Assembly (NCBI RefSeq): GCF_030272615.1
Contig: NW_026729270.1
Coordinates: 64,001-120,000 of the forward strand
Length of the DNA stretch: 56,000 bases
DNA from: Cryptomeria japonica
Taxonomy: Eukaryota; Streptophyta; Pinopsida; Cupressales; Cupressaceae
Direction: 5' to 3'
Shown here: piece by piece, positions 1-10,812 of the stretch
Position numbering within the stretch: the first letter of the stretch is position 1
How the letters are laid out: every line of letters begins with the position of its first letter
Notes under the pieces: generated by a model
Told to the model about the DNA's origin: nothing
What the model saw: the letters and a program-made list of their open reading frames with translations, nothing else
Databases searched by the model: none
Position numbers and translations under genes: made by a program

Positions 1-262
1 AACTAAGGGATAACATACCAAGTGGGGATCATAAAGCTGGATTCGCCATAGAACTTAACAGCACAACATGCTTTGGGGCGGATGTCAAACCTTTCAGCTG
101 CAAAAATATAACAATAAAACATGGATCTTCTAGTGAAAACCACACTGTGGCACTATTTGATCCCACAAAATTAAAAAGAAAGAGCGTATCCAATGGTGAA
201 AACCTCTCTAAGGCGCTAGAGGATGAAAGGTTTGACATTCTCCCTTCTAGTACACAACAGGA

Positions 263-1180
263 ATGTCAACGATTCTCATTGAAGAGACAAAAGAATACAA
301 TGTGGGGACTCCTGAAACATCTCACCACATACATTTGGTGTCTCTTTTAACTCTAGAGGAACAACCTAAGTTTGTAGAGTTCTTCCAGAAGCATCAGATC
401 AACTTCACATGGTCCTATGCAAACATGCCTAGTCTTGATCTTGATTTAGTCATGCATCACCTCACCATCGCAGAAGGAACAAACCTGTCAAGCAGAAGCT
501 TTGCAAGATGCATCCTAAGATTGTAGTACTAGTCAAAGTAGAACTTAAGAAACTCCTAGATGTTAGTTTTATCAGACCAATTGATTATACAGATTGGATA
601 TCCAACATTGTGCCTGTCGGCAAACCAAGTGGGGGCATTCGTATCTATACTGACTTCAGAGATTTGAACAAAGCATGTCCTAAAGATGACTTCCCCCTAC
701 TAAACATTGACATAATAGTAGACCTAATAGTAGGGCATGCCATGCTTTCACTCATGGATGGCTTTTCCAGATACAATCAAATAAAGATCACACTAGAGGA
801 TCAACATAAGACGACCTTCACATGTCCATGGGGCACATACTGCTGGAATGTAATGTCTTTTGGTTTAAAGAATGCAAGAGTGACCTATCAATGAGAAATG
901 ACCACCATCTTCCATGACATGATGCATACCATAATTGAAGATTATGTTGATGACTTACTAGCAAAATCACTCACAAGAGAAGGGCATCTGAAAATATTAG
1001 AGAAAATATTTGATAGACTAGAACAATATCATGTTTGACTCAACCCAAAGAAATGTGTCTTTGGAGTAACCTCAGGGAAGCTTCTAGGATACATTGTCTC
1101 AAGCAAAGGCATTGAGGTCGATCCAGCAAAGGTCAAAGCAATCATGGATATGCCACCTCCAACCAACACCAGCTAAGGAC
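263..1180 (+). pseudogene. pol: Ty3/gypsy reverse transcriptase, broken (alpha pol part 1)
   Basis: This is the reverse transcriptase that would copy element RNA into cDNA in virus-like particles. A linker typical of Tat pol (FVEFFQKHQINFTWSY, near 375-425) precedes the RT. Visible motifs are PSGGIRIYTDFRDLNK (about 630-675), the first catalytic Asp in LMDGFSRY (about 750-775), TCPWGTYCWNV followed by FGLKNA (about 820-875), and the YVDD active-site box (943-954). Downstream NPKKCVFGV and LGYIVSSKGIEVDP match the RT connection. In-frame TGA codons at 892-894 and 1,036-1,038 replace conserved Arg residues. The frame is lost near 1,180. Upstream of 263 I see only decayed pol sequence with no clear protease motif. 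Confidence 0.85.
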
Positions 1181-1239
1181 ACTGCAAGGGTGGCTTCAAT
1201 CTATCCAAAGATTTATTGCACAACTAGCAGATAAGTGTC

Positions 1240-2420
1240 ACCCCTTTACACACCTGCTACATAAGAACATCCATTTTCAATGGGATACCAGATGCCAGCA
1301 AGCATTCCAAATGCTTAAAAACTATCTCATGAATACACCATTGCTGGTCCCACCAGATCCGAGTAGGCCTTTGTTGCTCTATATATCAGCAACAAGTACA
1401 ACATTGGGTGTACTATTGGCTCAATACAATGCAGAAGGCAAACAATGTGCGGTTTACTACATCTCTCACACATTGGTTGGCTATGAACTCAATTACACAC
1501 CTATTGAGAGAGCTTGCCTAGCAATAATCTTGGCAGCCACTAAATTGAGGCACTATCTGTTAACACACAAGGTACAACTCATCACAAAGATTGATCCACT
1601 CAAATACTTATTCAACAAAGTAGCATTGACAGGCTACTTGGCCAAATGGGTGATGATTCTAAGTGAATTTGACATCGAGTATGTGGACTGTAAGGCTATT
1701 AAGGGTCAAGTTATTGCAGATCAATTAGCCGATGCACCACTCATAGGCGATCATCCTCTCATTTCCAATTTTCCAGATGAAGAGATATTCATGATCATAA
1801 CAGTACAACCATGGAAACTATACTTTGATGGTTCATACACTAGGCATGGCTCTGGGGCAGGCATTTTGTTTATCACACCTCAAGGTGACAACATCCTGAA
1901 ATCACATTTTCATGCACCAATAACATAGCAGAGTATGAGTTCTTGATCACAGGACTTAGGCTAGCCATATAATGGAAATTACAAGAACTACAAGTATATG
2001 GCAACTCCCAACTAGTCATTTGATAAGCAACTGATGAATATCAGACTAAAGATGACAAACTCATGCCAACAAACAAATGGTCGACAAATTAAAGGCATCA
2101 TTTACTACTATCACCTTTGAGCAGATACTAAGAGATCAGAATCGAGCTACTGACGCTATGGCTACCATTTCATCTCTCCTAGATCTTCCACAGAATTCAA
2201 CACGCTATGAGTTCTTGGTAGAACAACTTTGGATCCCCGCTTATGATATCTCTGAATCTGAGATAATATGTTGCCTTATCAGTTCCGAATCCCCATGGTA
2301 TGATGAGTTCTACACCTACCTCCATGATCACACACTTCCTCCTAACCAATCAAATAACCAACGTAAAACCTTCATTTGCCAAACTGCTCGATATACCATT
2401 ATTGTTGAAACCCTATACTA
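1240..2420 (+). pseudogene. pol: Tandem RNase H domains of Tat-type pol, broken
   Basis: The first part (about 1,311-1,740) is the gypsy RNase H: PLLLYISATSTTLGVLLAQ, then YYISHTLVGYELNYTPIER and LRHYLLTHKVQLIT, ending with an ADQLADAPL motif. The second part (about 1,810-2,240) is an extra, archaeal-like RNase H starting at WKLYFDGSYTRHGSGAG. Decayed AEYE and VYGNSQLV motifs (about 1,926-2,020) follow, then a DKLKASFTTITFEQILRDQN segment. This dual arrangement is known from the Tat branch of plant Ty3/gypsy elements. The frame shifts between about 1,180 and 1,311 and shifts back before 2,077. From 2,240 to 2,420 runs the linker to integrase. Confidence 0.82.
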
Positions 2421-3675
2421 ACGCAGTCTTGATGGTACTCTCCTTCGATGTCTGGTACAAGATGAGATAACAAAGGCCTTGGAAAAGGTACATGAAGGAA
2501 TTTGTGGAACTCATGCAAGTGGTCTGTCACTAGCCAAGAAACTCATGTGCACTGGATACTATTGGCCATCCATGGAAAAAGACTCCTACTACTTTGTCAG
2601 AAAGTGCAAGAAATGCCAAGTTCATGGAGACCTGATACATGCATTGGCATAGGAATTGCAACCAATCACAACAGCATGGCCTTTTTGTCAATGGGGCCTT
2701 GACCTTGTGGGTAAAATCCATCCATCTTCATCCAACAGCCACAAATTCATTAGTACCGCCACCGAATACTTCACCAAGTGGATTGAAGTTGTTCCACTTA
2801 CCCAAGTCACCGGCAAGTAGATCACTTCATTCATCCTCAATTACATCATCTGCCAGTATGGTGTACCCATGTCCATCATCACAGATAACGGTCTTCCTTT
2901 CAAGAATCAGGATGTCTGTGAACTCTGTGAAAAGTTTCACATTCAACACCACTTTTCCACTCCCTATTACCCACAAGGCAATGGTCAGCCTGAAGCATCA
3001 AACAAAAACATATTAAGAATCCTAAAGAAGACAATCAATGATGCTGGTCATGATTGGACTGTTCAATTGAATCCAACACTATGGGCATACCACACTAGCA
3101 TTCGAACCCCTACAGGTGCAACTCCCTACTCACTAGTCTATGGCGTAGAAGATATCTTACCTATTGAGGTTGAGATACCATCTCTTTGGGTTTCCTTGCA
3201 CAATCTCATCAGTGATGAAGCATACAGAGTATCATGTCTCAAAGATTTAGAGCTACTTGATGAGAAATGACAAGCTGCATACAATCACCTCAAAGCCTAT
3301 TAGCAACGCATGAGCAGGAGCTATAATCATCGACTTAGACCTCATACATTTGAGGTAGGTGATCATGTTCTTCAAGAAAATACTCATAACCAACCCAATA
3401 GAGAACATCAAGGAAAGTTTGAATCAAATTGGCTGGGTCCATATGTTATCACTACTGTATTTGGGTCCAGGGCATATCAATTGGCTACTTCAGAAGCAAA
3501 ACTGCTAGCAGATCCAATCAACAGTATGCACCTCAAAAGGTGTTATACATATCTGCACAGAGCATCGGGCTCCCATACATATCGACAAAACACCAAAAAC
3601 ATTCAGATAAATGACCTGAAGAAATACAAAAAAAATCAAAATAGTAAAGAGAAAAATCATGCATCCAAATGGTGA
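2421..3675 (+). pseudogene. pol: Ty3/gypsy integrase with C-terminal domain, broken
   Basis: Integrase joins element cDNA to the chromosome. An HHCC zinc-binding region is visible as HEGICGTH (about 2,490) and CKKCQ (about 2,604). The catalytic core shows the first Asp in WGLDLVGK (about 2,695), the second in IITDNGLPF (about 2,875) and the Glu in GNGQPEASNK (about 2,980). A C-terminal part with HTFEVGDHVL, GPYVI and SMHLKRCY (about 3,345-3,545) follows. In-frame stops at 2,650-2,652 (TAG), 2,818-2,820 (TAG), 3,268-3,270 (TGA) and 3,301-3,303 (TAG) all lie in the pol frame, and each is one C-to-T step from the Gln or Arg codon expected there. No chromodomain follows, which fits Tat rather than a chromovirus. 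Confidence 0.85.
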
Positions 3676-4724
3676 ACAACCACTCCGATGGCACCTTGGG
3701 TAAGTGTGATGGTGAAAACCTGGCAAATAGGCACCACTCATAGCAGCTATGGCTCCATTGTCTTCCAAACTTGTTGCGATCACATTCATTACATGCACAC
3801 ATCCATCCATGCAAACCATGGCTTGTTATTGATTTGAAATCAAGGATAGTACCTCACGCGTCTTGCATCCCGCTTTTTCATAGTCATGTCTAAACTAGGG
3901 GAAATGCCCTTAATCTATTTGATGGAAGTGGATTATACATTATTTTTGTGATTCATTAAGTTCTTCATTCAAAACTATCTCTCAAAATACCAAAAACATT
4001 CAAAACAATCATCAAAATCCAAAAACACTCAAAAACTATCTCACAAAATCCAAAAACATTTCAAAAACATCAAAATCAATAAAAAACATGGCAACACCTT
4101 GTACATTCATTTTTCAAAGCAGATACCAAACAAAACATTGTGAAATAACCAAACGATGACCCCTTATCTAATCAACCAAACAATCAACATCAAACACGCT
4201 AATTGTCTAAACAAGGATGCATCCTTCCTTACCAAAACAAAGACAAGATGATATTTTCTTTGACAAGAAAATTTTGTTTAAAGCTATCAAGTACTTGGTT
4301 GATTTGTAGGTTATTCATTCGTTTATATATATATCAGGTTCCTACAACACTTTTTGTGTATCTTCTATGATTTATTCCAATGAAGTTCTGGGGCATGTAC
4401 TAATGGTGTCTACATGGGAAGTTCACTTAGCTACATGATCATAGGTAAAATATAGTCATAGATCACTATAGTTTGATGACTACAACATATACCTCGACCA
4501 TATGAGCATGAACCATTATCAAGGATCCATATTCTTTTATTCTTTATATATATTGTTTGTCTACAGGTACTATGCTCCATCCTTGGTTCCTACTACCTCC
4601 TCCAAACTCGATAATGGTTTATCTTTGATTATGGTACGAACTTGTCTCAAGATATGATTGGCAAAAGATCAAGGAGGACATTCCAAGTCATGCATGAAAG
4701 GAGATAATCCTTGTCTATTCTGCA

Positions 4725-4855
4725 AGCAATACTCAGGTCAACTTGATCTATTATATCAAGTTGCTTGTATTAACTTGGTATATCAAAATTCATATAAGAA
4801 CTACTTAGGTCATCTTGAATCATTATGTCAAGTTGCTTGTATTTTCTTACAACAT
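4725..4855 (+). repeat. Imperfect direct duplication, about 72-bp period
   Basis: Two copies of a segment ending in TCAAGTTGCTTGTATT are spaced about 72 bases apart (first copy from about 4,728, second from about 4,799). Each has the pattern CTyAGGTCAwCTTGAT or similar before it. It is a local tandem duplication in non-coding DNA, with no assigned role. Confidence 0.5.
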
Positions 4856-5089
4856 TTTAAAGCTCAATGATGAAAATAAAGCACTACTGATCATCATTTC
4901 ATCTCATCTATTTATATTGCATTCCATTTCATATCGCCCATCCATTTACCTATTCATTATTTATATACATAGTTTTGTGTGCAAGTGTGAACAAAATTAA
5001 TGTGAACAACTATGTGAAAATTGAGTTGGTCTTGGATACAATTATGACAGAGTACTCCAGTACATCATCAAGTGCAACATGCAAAGTCT

Positions 5090-6050
5090 AAACAACCTTG
5101 CATTCCTCTATCATGATCATATCGTCATCATTACATTTAGTTGCATTTACATCAAGTGCATTTCATATCATTTAGTTGCATACAATTACATATAGTTCAT
5201 TATCATTTATTGACATTAGTCTTATTATATCATTTCATAATTGCATAAATCATGACATTTAGATTCATCCATATAATAAATTGTCCTTGATTGTGTTAGC
5301 CATTGCTATGTGTTCATTTAGTGTCAGTTACCAATCATCATCATTCATCATCATTTATCATTGCATACATATATTTATCTATCCATTAGTTAAGTGAATT
5401 CATTTATCCATTTAGTATATTTTCATACTCATTCAATGCATTTCATTTTAGGATTCATTACAAACATACATTCATTCTACTTTTTAAATTGCATTAAGGT
5501 GCAGTTATTCATAAGTTGCATTATCATTTCACTTCATCATATTTTCCAACATTTAGAATCATCAACAAAATCATTAGCCTTAACATTGGTTCATACATTA
5601 TCCGTATGCATTCATTTAGAAATCATCATTTAAAACATTTGTTTATCAATATTACATTCATTTAACAAACCATCTAGATGCATTTACATATATACATCAT
5701 TCATTTACCACATAAAATCCTAAAATCATAAATATCATTATCTCATTGTCTCATCAAAATCCACACAAACATCATAATCATCATTTTATTATACATACAT
5801 AATCATCATGGCATTACATACATAAGGCATTACATCATCAACACATCATGCACACATATATAAAATTGCATATACATGGTAGCATCACATCATACAATAT
5901 GCATATAGACATCATGTAGGCATACATCATCATGAGACATACATATAGGAATCATCTCATCAATACATACATATAGCAAGTACAACTATCTACCTAAAGC
6001 ATAAATCATAAAATCATCATCCTGCATAAGCATCCATACATGTCATCAAA
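5090..6050. repeat. CAT-rich low-complexity stretch
   Basis: About 950 bases are dominated by CAT, ATCATC and CATTTA words (on the other strand ATG-rich), without a fixed period. Stop codons occur in every frame. It is best called low-complexity DNA inside the alpha spacer. Confidence 0.6.
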
Positions 6051-6212
6051 ATGTACATCAGCACAAAAATATGGGATCTCCTCATATATCATATCATATC
6101 ACCAAAAATATACATGTATCCGAGTACAATGAAGTCCACAATATCGGCTACCAAAGAACCATCCAAGACACAGTCCAAAATGACAAAAATAAAATACATA
6201 CAAAATGATCTC

Positions 6213-8085
6213 TCAGATGCCACTCTGACCAAATGTTGCACCACCATCACTACCTGCTCCCCCAATAGCCACTGCATCACCTGATCTATCTCTCCGTGGA
6301 GGACCCATCACAACCCCACTAGCCTCTGCATCACCTGATCTATCTCTCCGTGGAGGACCCATCACACCCCCACTGCTTTGCATCCTCTGAGACCACTCTG
6401 ATCTCGTGTGCCACATCTGGGAATAGCTCAGTGCTCACTGACTAGCTGGCATCACCTGCTCATATAACCCCTACCAATACTCTATCTCAACCTATGCTCA
6501 CCGGATCTCCCTCATCACCTCCCCAGTAGGACCCTGTGCTCCTACTCCAACCCGGACTCTCTCTTGCAGCTCTGCTAATCTCTCCACTGCATCATCCCTC
6601 TCTCGCAACACTATAGTTAGGTCTGACTCTTGTGAAAGCATCTGCACATCTCTAGCTGCAATCTCTGCCTCCAGATCCTCCACCTATGTCTTGGTTGTTG
6701 TAAGTCGAGTCTGCAAATGTAATATCATATGGTCTCGAAGATCTCCAGTGGCTCCCTCCCCTATATCCATAGGTGCCTCACCTGTAACTCCCTCTCTAGT
6801 GGCTCCCTCCCCTCTATCCATCTCTCTCATACCTCTGCCACCTAATCTAACTGCTCCCTGCATCAAAGGTCCCTGTGATATCCACAACGGAAAACCGCCT
6901 CTCTCTCTTCGCTGAAATCGACCACCACCGCCTATGAATCCACCATCCCCTCCTCCTCCTTCATCACCACCTCCTCCATCACCACCATCCCCTCTCCCTC
7001 GTCCATCTACTATAGGTCCTTGACCTCCTCTCCTCCTCCGTCTTCATCTCCTATCCTCCTCAAACTTTGGAATTGGCTTTGTCGGATCTAATATCTGAAG
7101 AATCAGATGTGCCACCATATACTGCGTATACTCCTTTGACACCCCTGCATTTGTCATCCTCGGTCGTATATCCCATGGTCTCACCTATAGCATCTGAAAC
7201 TCTGCTAATGCCTGATCATAAGGTAATACTAACCCCCATAAATACCTCTCTCAGAGCACTCGTGCATACTCTCCCGATCCCCTAGGCAATCCCTGCCGTC
7301 ATCCAAACTATCTAAAACTCTGCCAGGAAACTGTCTCTCCACATGGTAGGTTGTCCTACCAATGAGGAATCAAGTCATGAACACATATGGAAATGCCTCT
7401 GCATCATCCTCCCAGGGCTCACACTCAATTTACAGTCTCCAGATCACTGCATCCAAATCATCCAGTGCCTGCCACTGTCACTCTAACTTCCCCAAGTGGG
7501 GCTGAGTCACCATACCGCTATACATATATACATATGGCTAGTCGATTGCCTGAAATCTCAAACTAACTGGTCGGGTAACCGGTAAGTGCTCCCATGCCCA
7601 AATATGCAGAAGCATGATCCCTACTCCCAAGGAGCCCTTCCCCCGGTATACTACATCATGAAGCTCCGGATATAAGTGTGCTAGCACGCATGGTCCCCAT
7701 TCAAATTGGGTCCCCTTTGTAATCATCTGCTCAATCACCTGACCCCAATGAATAGCAATTTCATGTGATCGTTGATCTAGGCACAGTAGTCCCCCCACAA
7801 TCCCTAATAGCACTGCTGACAATGACTCGTACAAAGCGGCTATATCCTCCCAAGCTATCGAACCATCATCAATAAAGACATCCTCATCGAAAAATCTCTG
7901 CACTGCTAGGGTCCCCCATCCTCTGTCATACGTCACCAGGTCACCTCGAATGGGAATATGCAGGATGTGCCATACATCCTCTAGTGTAACAGTCATCTCC
8001 CCCTGCACCAAGTGAAACGTGCATGTCTCACTATGTCACCGCTCTGCCAATGCTGTAATCAAACCGTGATTCATCCGAATCACGG
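6213..8085 (-). pseudogene. Antisense ORF with plant mobile domain (PMD, MAIN-like), broken
   Basis: The ORF lies on the strand opposite to pol, between pol and the 3' LTR. The N-terminal part (about 8,085-7,540) has the PMD hallmarks: HGLITALAER, then ETCTFHL, GEMTVTLEDVWHIL, a middle LGIVGGLLCL, FEWGPCVLAHLYPELHD and LLHIWAWEHLPVTRP. A TGA (plus 8,036-8,038) replaces the Trp expected in the ERW motif. The next part (7,537-6,890) is frameshifted but still shows ERQFPGRVLD. The tail (6,887-6,213, one frame) is Gly/Arg-rich with a helical stretch (VLRERDDAVERLAELQERV) and a 54-bp duplication. PMD proteins include the host silencing factors MAIN and MAIL1 and many transposon-borne copies. A role in this element (for example blocking host silencing) is only inference. 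Confidence 0.8.
6274..6381 (-). repeat. 54-bp tandem duplication in the tail of the antisense ORF
   Basis: Two near-identical 54-bp units (6,274-6,327 and 6,328-6,381) encode on the minus strand a repeated VMGPPRRDRSGDA peptide. The unit length is a multiple of three, so the reading frame is kept. Duplications of this type are common in low-complexity tails. Confidence 0.75.
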
Positions 8086-9338
8086 GCATCTACATCACAT
8101 CATACAGGATAGTCACTACAATGCAATCCACCTTGGCCTCTCTCAATTGATCGTGCAGCCCCTGGGTGGCGAGATGTCTCTTGTGCAAATGTAAGACGCG
8201 AAGATCCTCCTACACAAGTGCATTAACAATCATCATTAGTTGTTTATTTTCAAATTTTCTTAAGTTTAAACCTAGACTATCAACAGATACTTTGATCAAG
8301 TATCTTTTGGTCTCAACAGGTAAGCAATCATGGCACACCTAGACTTTAACAGACATTTATCCTAAATGATCTAAGTCTCATCAAGACTGCTATGGTTCAA
8401 AATAACTCTCACCTCATCTCTCCATCCATGCATCATTGGCATCAGGAGATTTTTGTTCACGCAAACTGGGGCATCTATTTTTCTGCACAAAAGCGCTATC
8501 TTGCACACAAAAGTGCTATCTCCTCACAAAAGCACTAATACCCTAACAAAAGTGCTCAATAAACTATGCAAAAGCGATCAAACCACAAAAGCGCTACATT
8601 AGCTATGCAATAATTCTACTTAATGGCAATAGCACTCAATCAACTACTCAATAGCACTGAACAACCAATAGCACTCAAATAGCTAGACAATAGCACTAAC
8701 CTTTACAGAAGTGCTAAAATGACTACACAATAGTGCCATAGCGGCACCATAGCACTAATTAAGTTAACAATAGTGCCAAAACACAATTTTAGTGCTATTG
8801 TGTCGACTCAACTTGGACTCAGCAAGAAACCCAAAAAAAGGGCATAAAATTCAAATTCACATACCGTTGGTCCATAGTCTTCTGGCCGCTGGAATCAACG
8901 GACTCGCTGTAATCGGTGCTTTGCTATGGGAACCGGTATCTTGACTACTCCTTGCTCTTCTAGAAAGTCACTATCAGAGCTAAAATTTCACTATGGTCGT
9001 GGATACAAATGACCATGTTTTCACCCATTTCTCCCCATATAAACTTTTTGTCGTACACCTAATTTTCCCTCACTCACCGCCGTGGTCCCCGTGAACTTCC
9101 CGAACCTCCCATTTCTCCATTTTATCTCTGATTTCTTCTATTTTTCACTAGCATTGCTAACTTATTCTCTTCTATCACCCTGCCCATTTTCATTCTTTTT
9201 TGAGAGTGCTCGATTTTTTTAAATTTTTCGGCCCATCTCTCAATGGGGCATACCATCCACTAAATTAAAAATTTTATGGGGCATTTCTTCACACCTATTT
9301 TTCTTTCTTTGAAACAACGTGATAAACCGCACCGTCTC
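8086..9338. other. Non-coding segment between PMD ORF and polypurine tract
   Basis: There is no coding signal here. The segment contains the inverted motif array (8,487-8,800), then an AT-rich stretch up to the PPT. For the antisense PMD ORF this is the upstream (promoter or leader) side. For the sense element it is the 3' untranslated region. Confidence 0.6.
8487..8800 (-). repeat. Array of ACAAAAGCGCT-type motifs (reverse complement of leader array)
   Basis: At least 12 copies of an 11-nt motif occur with a spacing close to 20 bases at first (starts at 8,487, 8,507, 8,526, 8,546, 8,568, 8,585), then more loosely. The plus-strand forms are ACAAAAGCGCT, ACAAAAGTGCT, ACAAAAGCACT, ACAATAGCACT and ACAATAGTGCC. 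On the minus strand they read AGCGCTTTTGT and relatives, exactly the forms found in the alpha leader at 10,886-11,101. They lie upstream of the antisense PMD ORF. Confidence 0.8.
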
Positions 9339-9351
9339 AAAGAGGGGCAAA
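9339..9351 (+). promoter_or_regulatory. Polypurine tract of alpha element
   Basis: AAAGAGGGGCAAA stands immediately before the TG that opens the LTR. It would prime plus-strand DNA synthesis. The second alpha LTR (52,366) has different DNA on its left, which confirms that the LTR edge lies here. Confidence 0.85.
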
Positions 9352-10790
9352 TGTAGTCACATAGAGCTATCCATTTTAATTAAATGAATATTTCATATTT
9401 ATTTGATTAAAAACCCCCTAGGCATTATTCAATTAAATTAATATTTAATTAATTCATCTTCAAACATTCTCCTATTAATTAAATAAATTATTCAATTTAT
9501 TTTAATTAATTCATTATACCAAATTCACAAATCAATTAAATGAATAAATCATATTTATTTCATTTAATCCCCTTTTCCTCTTTTAAATAAATTAAATAAA
9601 ACATTTATTTAATCATTTATCCCCCCCCCACTTGCATTTTCCTACAAATGCAACTTCCACACATTTATGAAAATAAATGAATTTTATTTTACTTAAAATC
9701 CTATTTTCCCCCACCCACCAAATCCACTTGCATTCCTAAACCCCCTTCTAGATTCTTCTAAACCCTTCCTAATTAACCTAATCCATCCCCTAATTATTGT
9801 CACATTCCTACGCAACTTGGAGTCACATCTCAAAGACTTCAAAAAGTCTTTGAAAAACATTTAATGCTTCGTGTGTTCAACAATCTAACCTCTAAAATCT
9901 TTCAAACCACTAATGGCTCTTACATGACCATTAATGACTCTTACATAACCATTTATGGTTAATTCAACTTGCACTCATGTGTCTCCTCAAGCATTTATTG
10001 CTTTGACCATGGTTATCCCTTTTATCTTTGCACAAGAATTTATCCATTGGATAAAAGCTTTATTCTTTGAATAAAGAATTTATTCATTCAACCTAACCAT
10101 GACCTTAACTCCCAAGTTAAACCTCAGGTCATGTCAAGCATTTAATGCTTATTCCCTCTCCTCTCAACCCTTCTCATGTTAACACTTGTCATCTTGGGAT
10201 TGGGTTGAAAGCCCTCTCATAGATTGAATATCATTCAATCCTGACCCTTGTTGAGATTACTCAATCTCAACCATCCATTGCTCCATTTTTCCTATAAATA
10301 GAGCCCATTTGCTCATAATCTAGATCCTGAAACATGTATGCATCTAAGTTATAGTGAATTTTAGAGAGCATTTAGCATAAATCACTAATATATTGTTATT
10401 TTGTCTTAAAATAAATCATTTTAACATCATTGCATCTAATATTAGCTTTCGTTCACATTTGCATAGTATTTTAGAGTAAACATTTCAATCTTGAACCTCC
10501 ATAAGCATCCATAGTGCAAAAAGATGTTGAGAGCTACACTAATTTGGAACTTGGAGAGGAGAGAAACAAAGGAGAAAGATCAAAGAGCATGTTAGAAGAT
10601 ATTTGGAGATGCCTTGTGATATTTGTTTCCCTAGCTAAATACTTTAGCATGTTTTTAGTGTCTCTTTTGATATGCCTACTTATATTAGTTTTTGTTTGAA
10701 TAACACTAACTTTGATCCTTGTTTCTTGTTGTTTTGTTTGTTATACGACCGCAAGCTTTAATCTAACCTTGTCCATTTTGTAGAGCATCA
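9352..10790 (+). repeat. LTR of alpha family, copy 1
   Basis: This LTR begins TGTAGTCACATAGA and ends TAGAGCATCA. It is about 1.44 kb long, the same length as the second copy at 52,366-53,805, with which it is about 95% identical by eye. A TATAAATAG box lies at 10,293-10,301. The left neighbour is a PPT and the right neighbour is a PBS, so this one LTR serves as the 3' LTR of the pol/PMD element and as the 5' LTR of the leader/gag fragment to its right. Confidence 0.9.
10293..10301 (+). promoter_or_regulatory. TATA box in alpha LTR copy 1
   Basis: TATAAATAG is preceded by a C/T-rich stretch and is kept in copy 2 (53,307-53,315). It is the likely RNA polymerase II promoter of the element. Transcription would then begin about 25-35 bases downstream. 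Confidence 0.7.
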
Positions 10791-10792
10791 TT

Positions 10793-10812
10793 TGGTGAAC
10801 CCAGCGTGAATC
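10793..10812 (+). promoter_or_regulatory. Primer-binding site of alpha family, copy 1
   Basis: TGGTGAACCCAGCGTGAATC starts two bases after the LTR end. Its complement ends in CCA like a tRNA 3' end. The same site follows the second alpha LTR (53,808) and, in related form, the beta LTR (14,896). I could not name the tRNA. Confidence 0.75.

Larger units (their letters stand above)
3676..6190 (+). other. Non-coding spacer between pol and antisense ORF (alpha)
   Basis: I see no credible coding sequence in this 2.5 kb. It is AT-rich and contains a short imperfect duplication (4,725-4,855) and a CAT-rich stretch (5,090-6,050), annotated separately. Long non-coding segments between pol and the 3' LTR are common in Tat-type elements, so I read this as part of the element, not a separate insertion. 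No internal LTR or target-site duplication was noticed. Confidence 0.55.
1..10790 (+). mobile_element. Ty3/gypsy Tat-type element (family alpha), 3' part with 3' LTR
   Basis: This is the 3' portion of an LTR retrotransposon that begins left of the window. The order is RT, RNase H, a second (archaeal-type) RNase H, integrase, a 2.5 kb non-coding spacer, an antisense plant-mobile-domain ORF, an inverted motif array, a polypurine tract (9,339-9,351) and an LTR (9,352-10,790). Two consecutive RNase H domains before integrase are the hallmark of the Tat lineage. The reading frame is broken by many stops and at least two frameshifts, so the copy is dead. The LTR is shared with a second internal region that starts at its right edge (see PBS at 10,793). 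Lineage assignment is from motif recognition, not from a tree. Confidence 0.85.

Noticed and set aside
6691-7285. Plus-strand Ser/Pro-rich ORFs
   Set aside because: They are the complement of the Gly/Arg-rich tail of the antisense PMD ORF, which has the recognisable domain.
8487-8800. CRISPR-like array (short repeats with about 20-base period)
   Set aside because: The repeats are only 11 nt and degenerate, the spacers are shorter than 12 bases, and the context is a plant retrotransposon.
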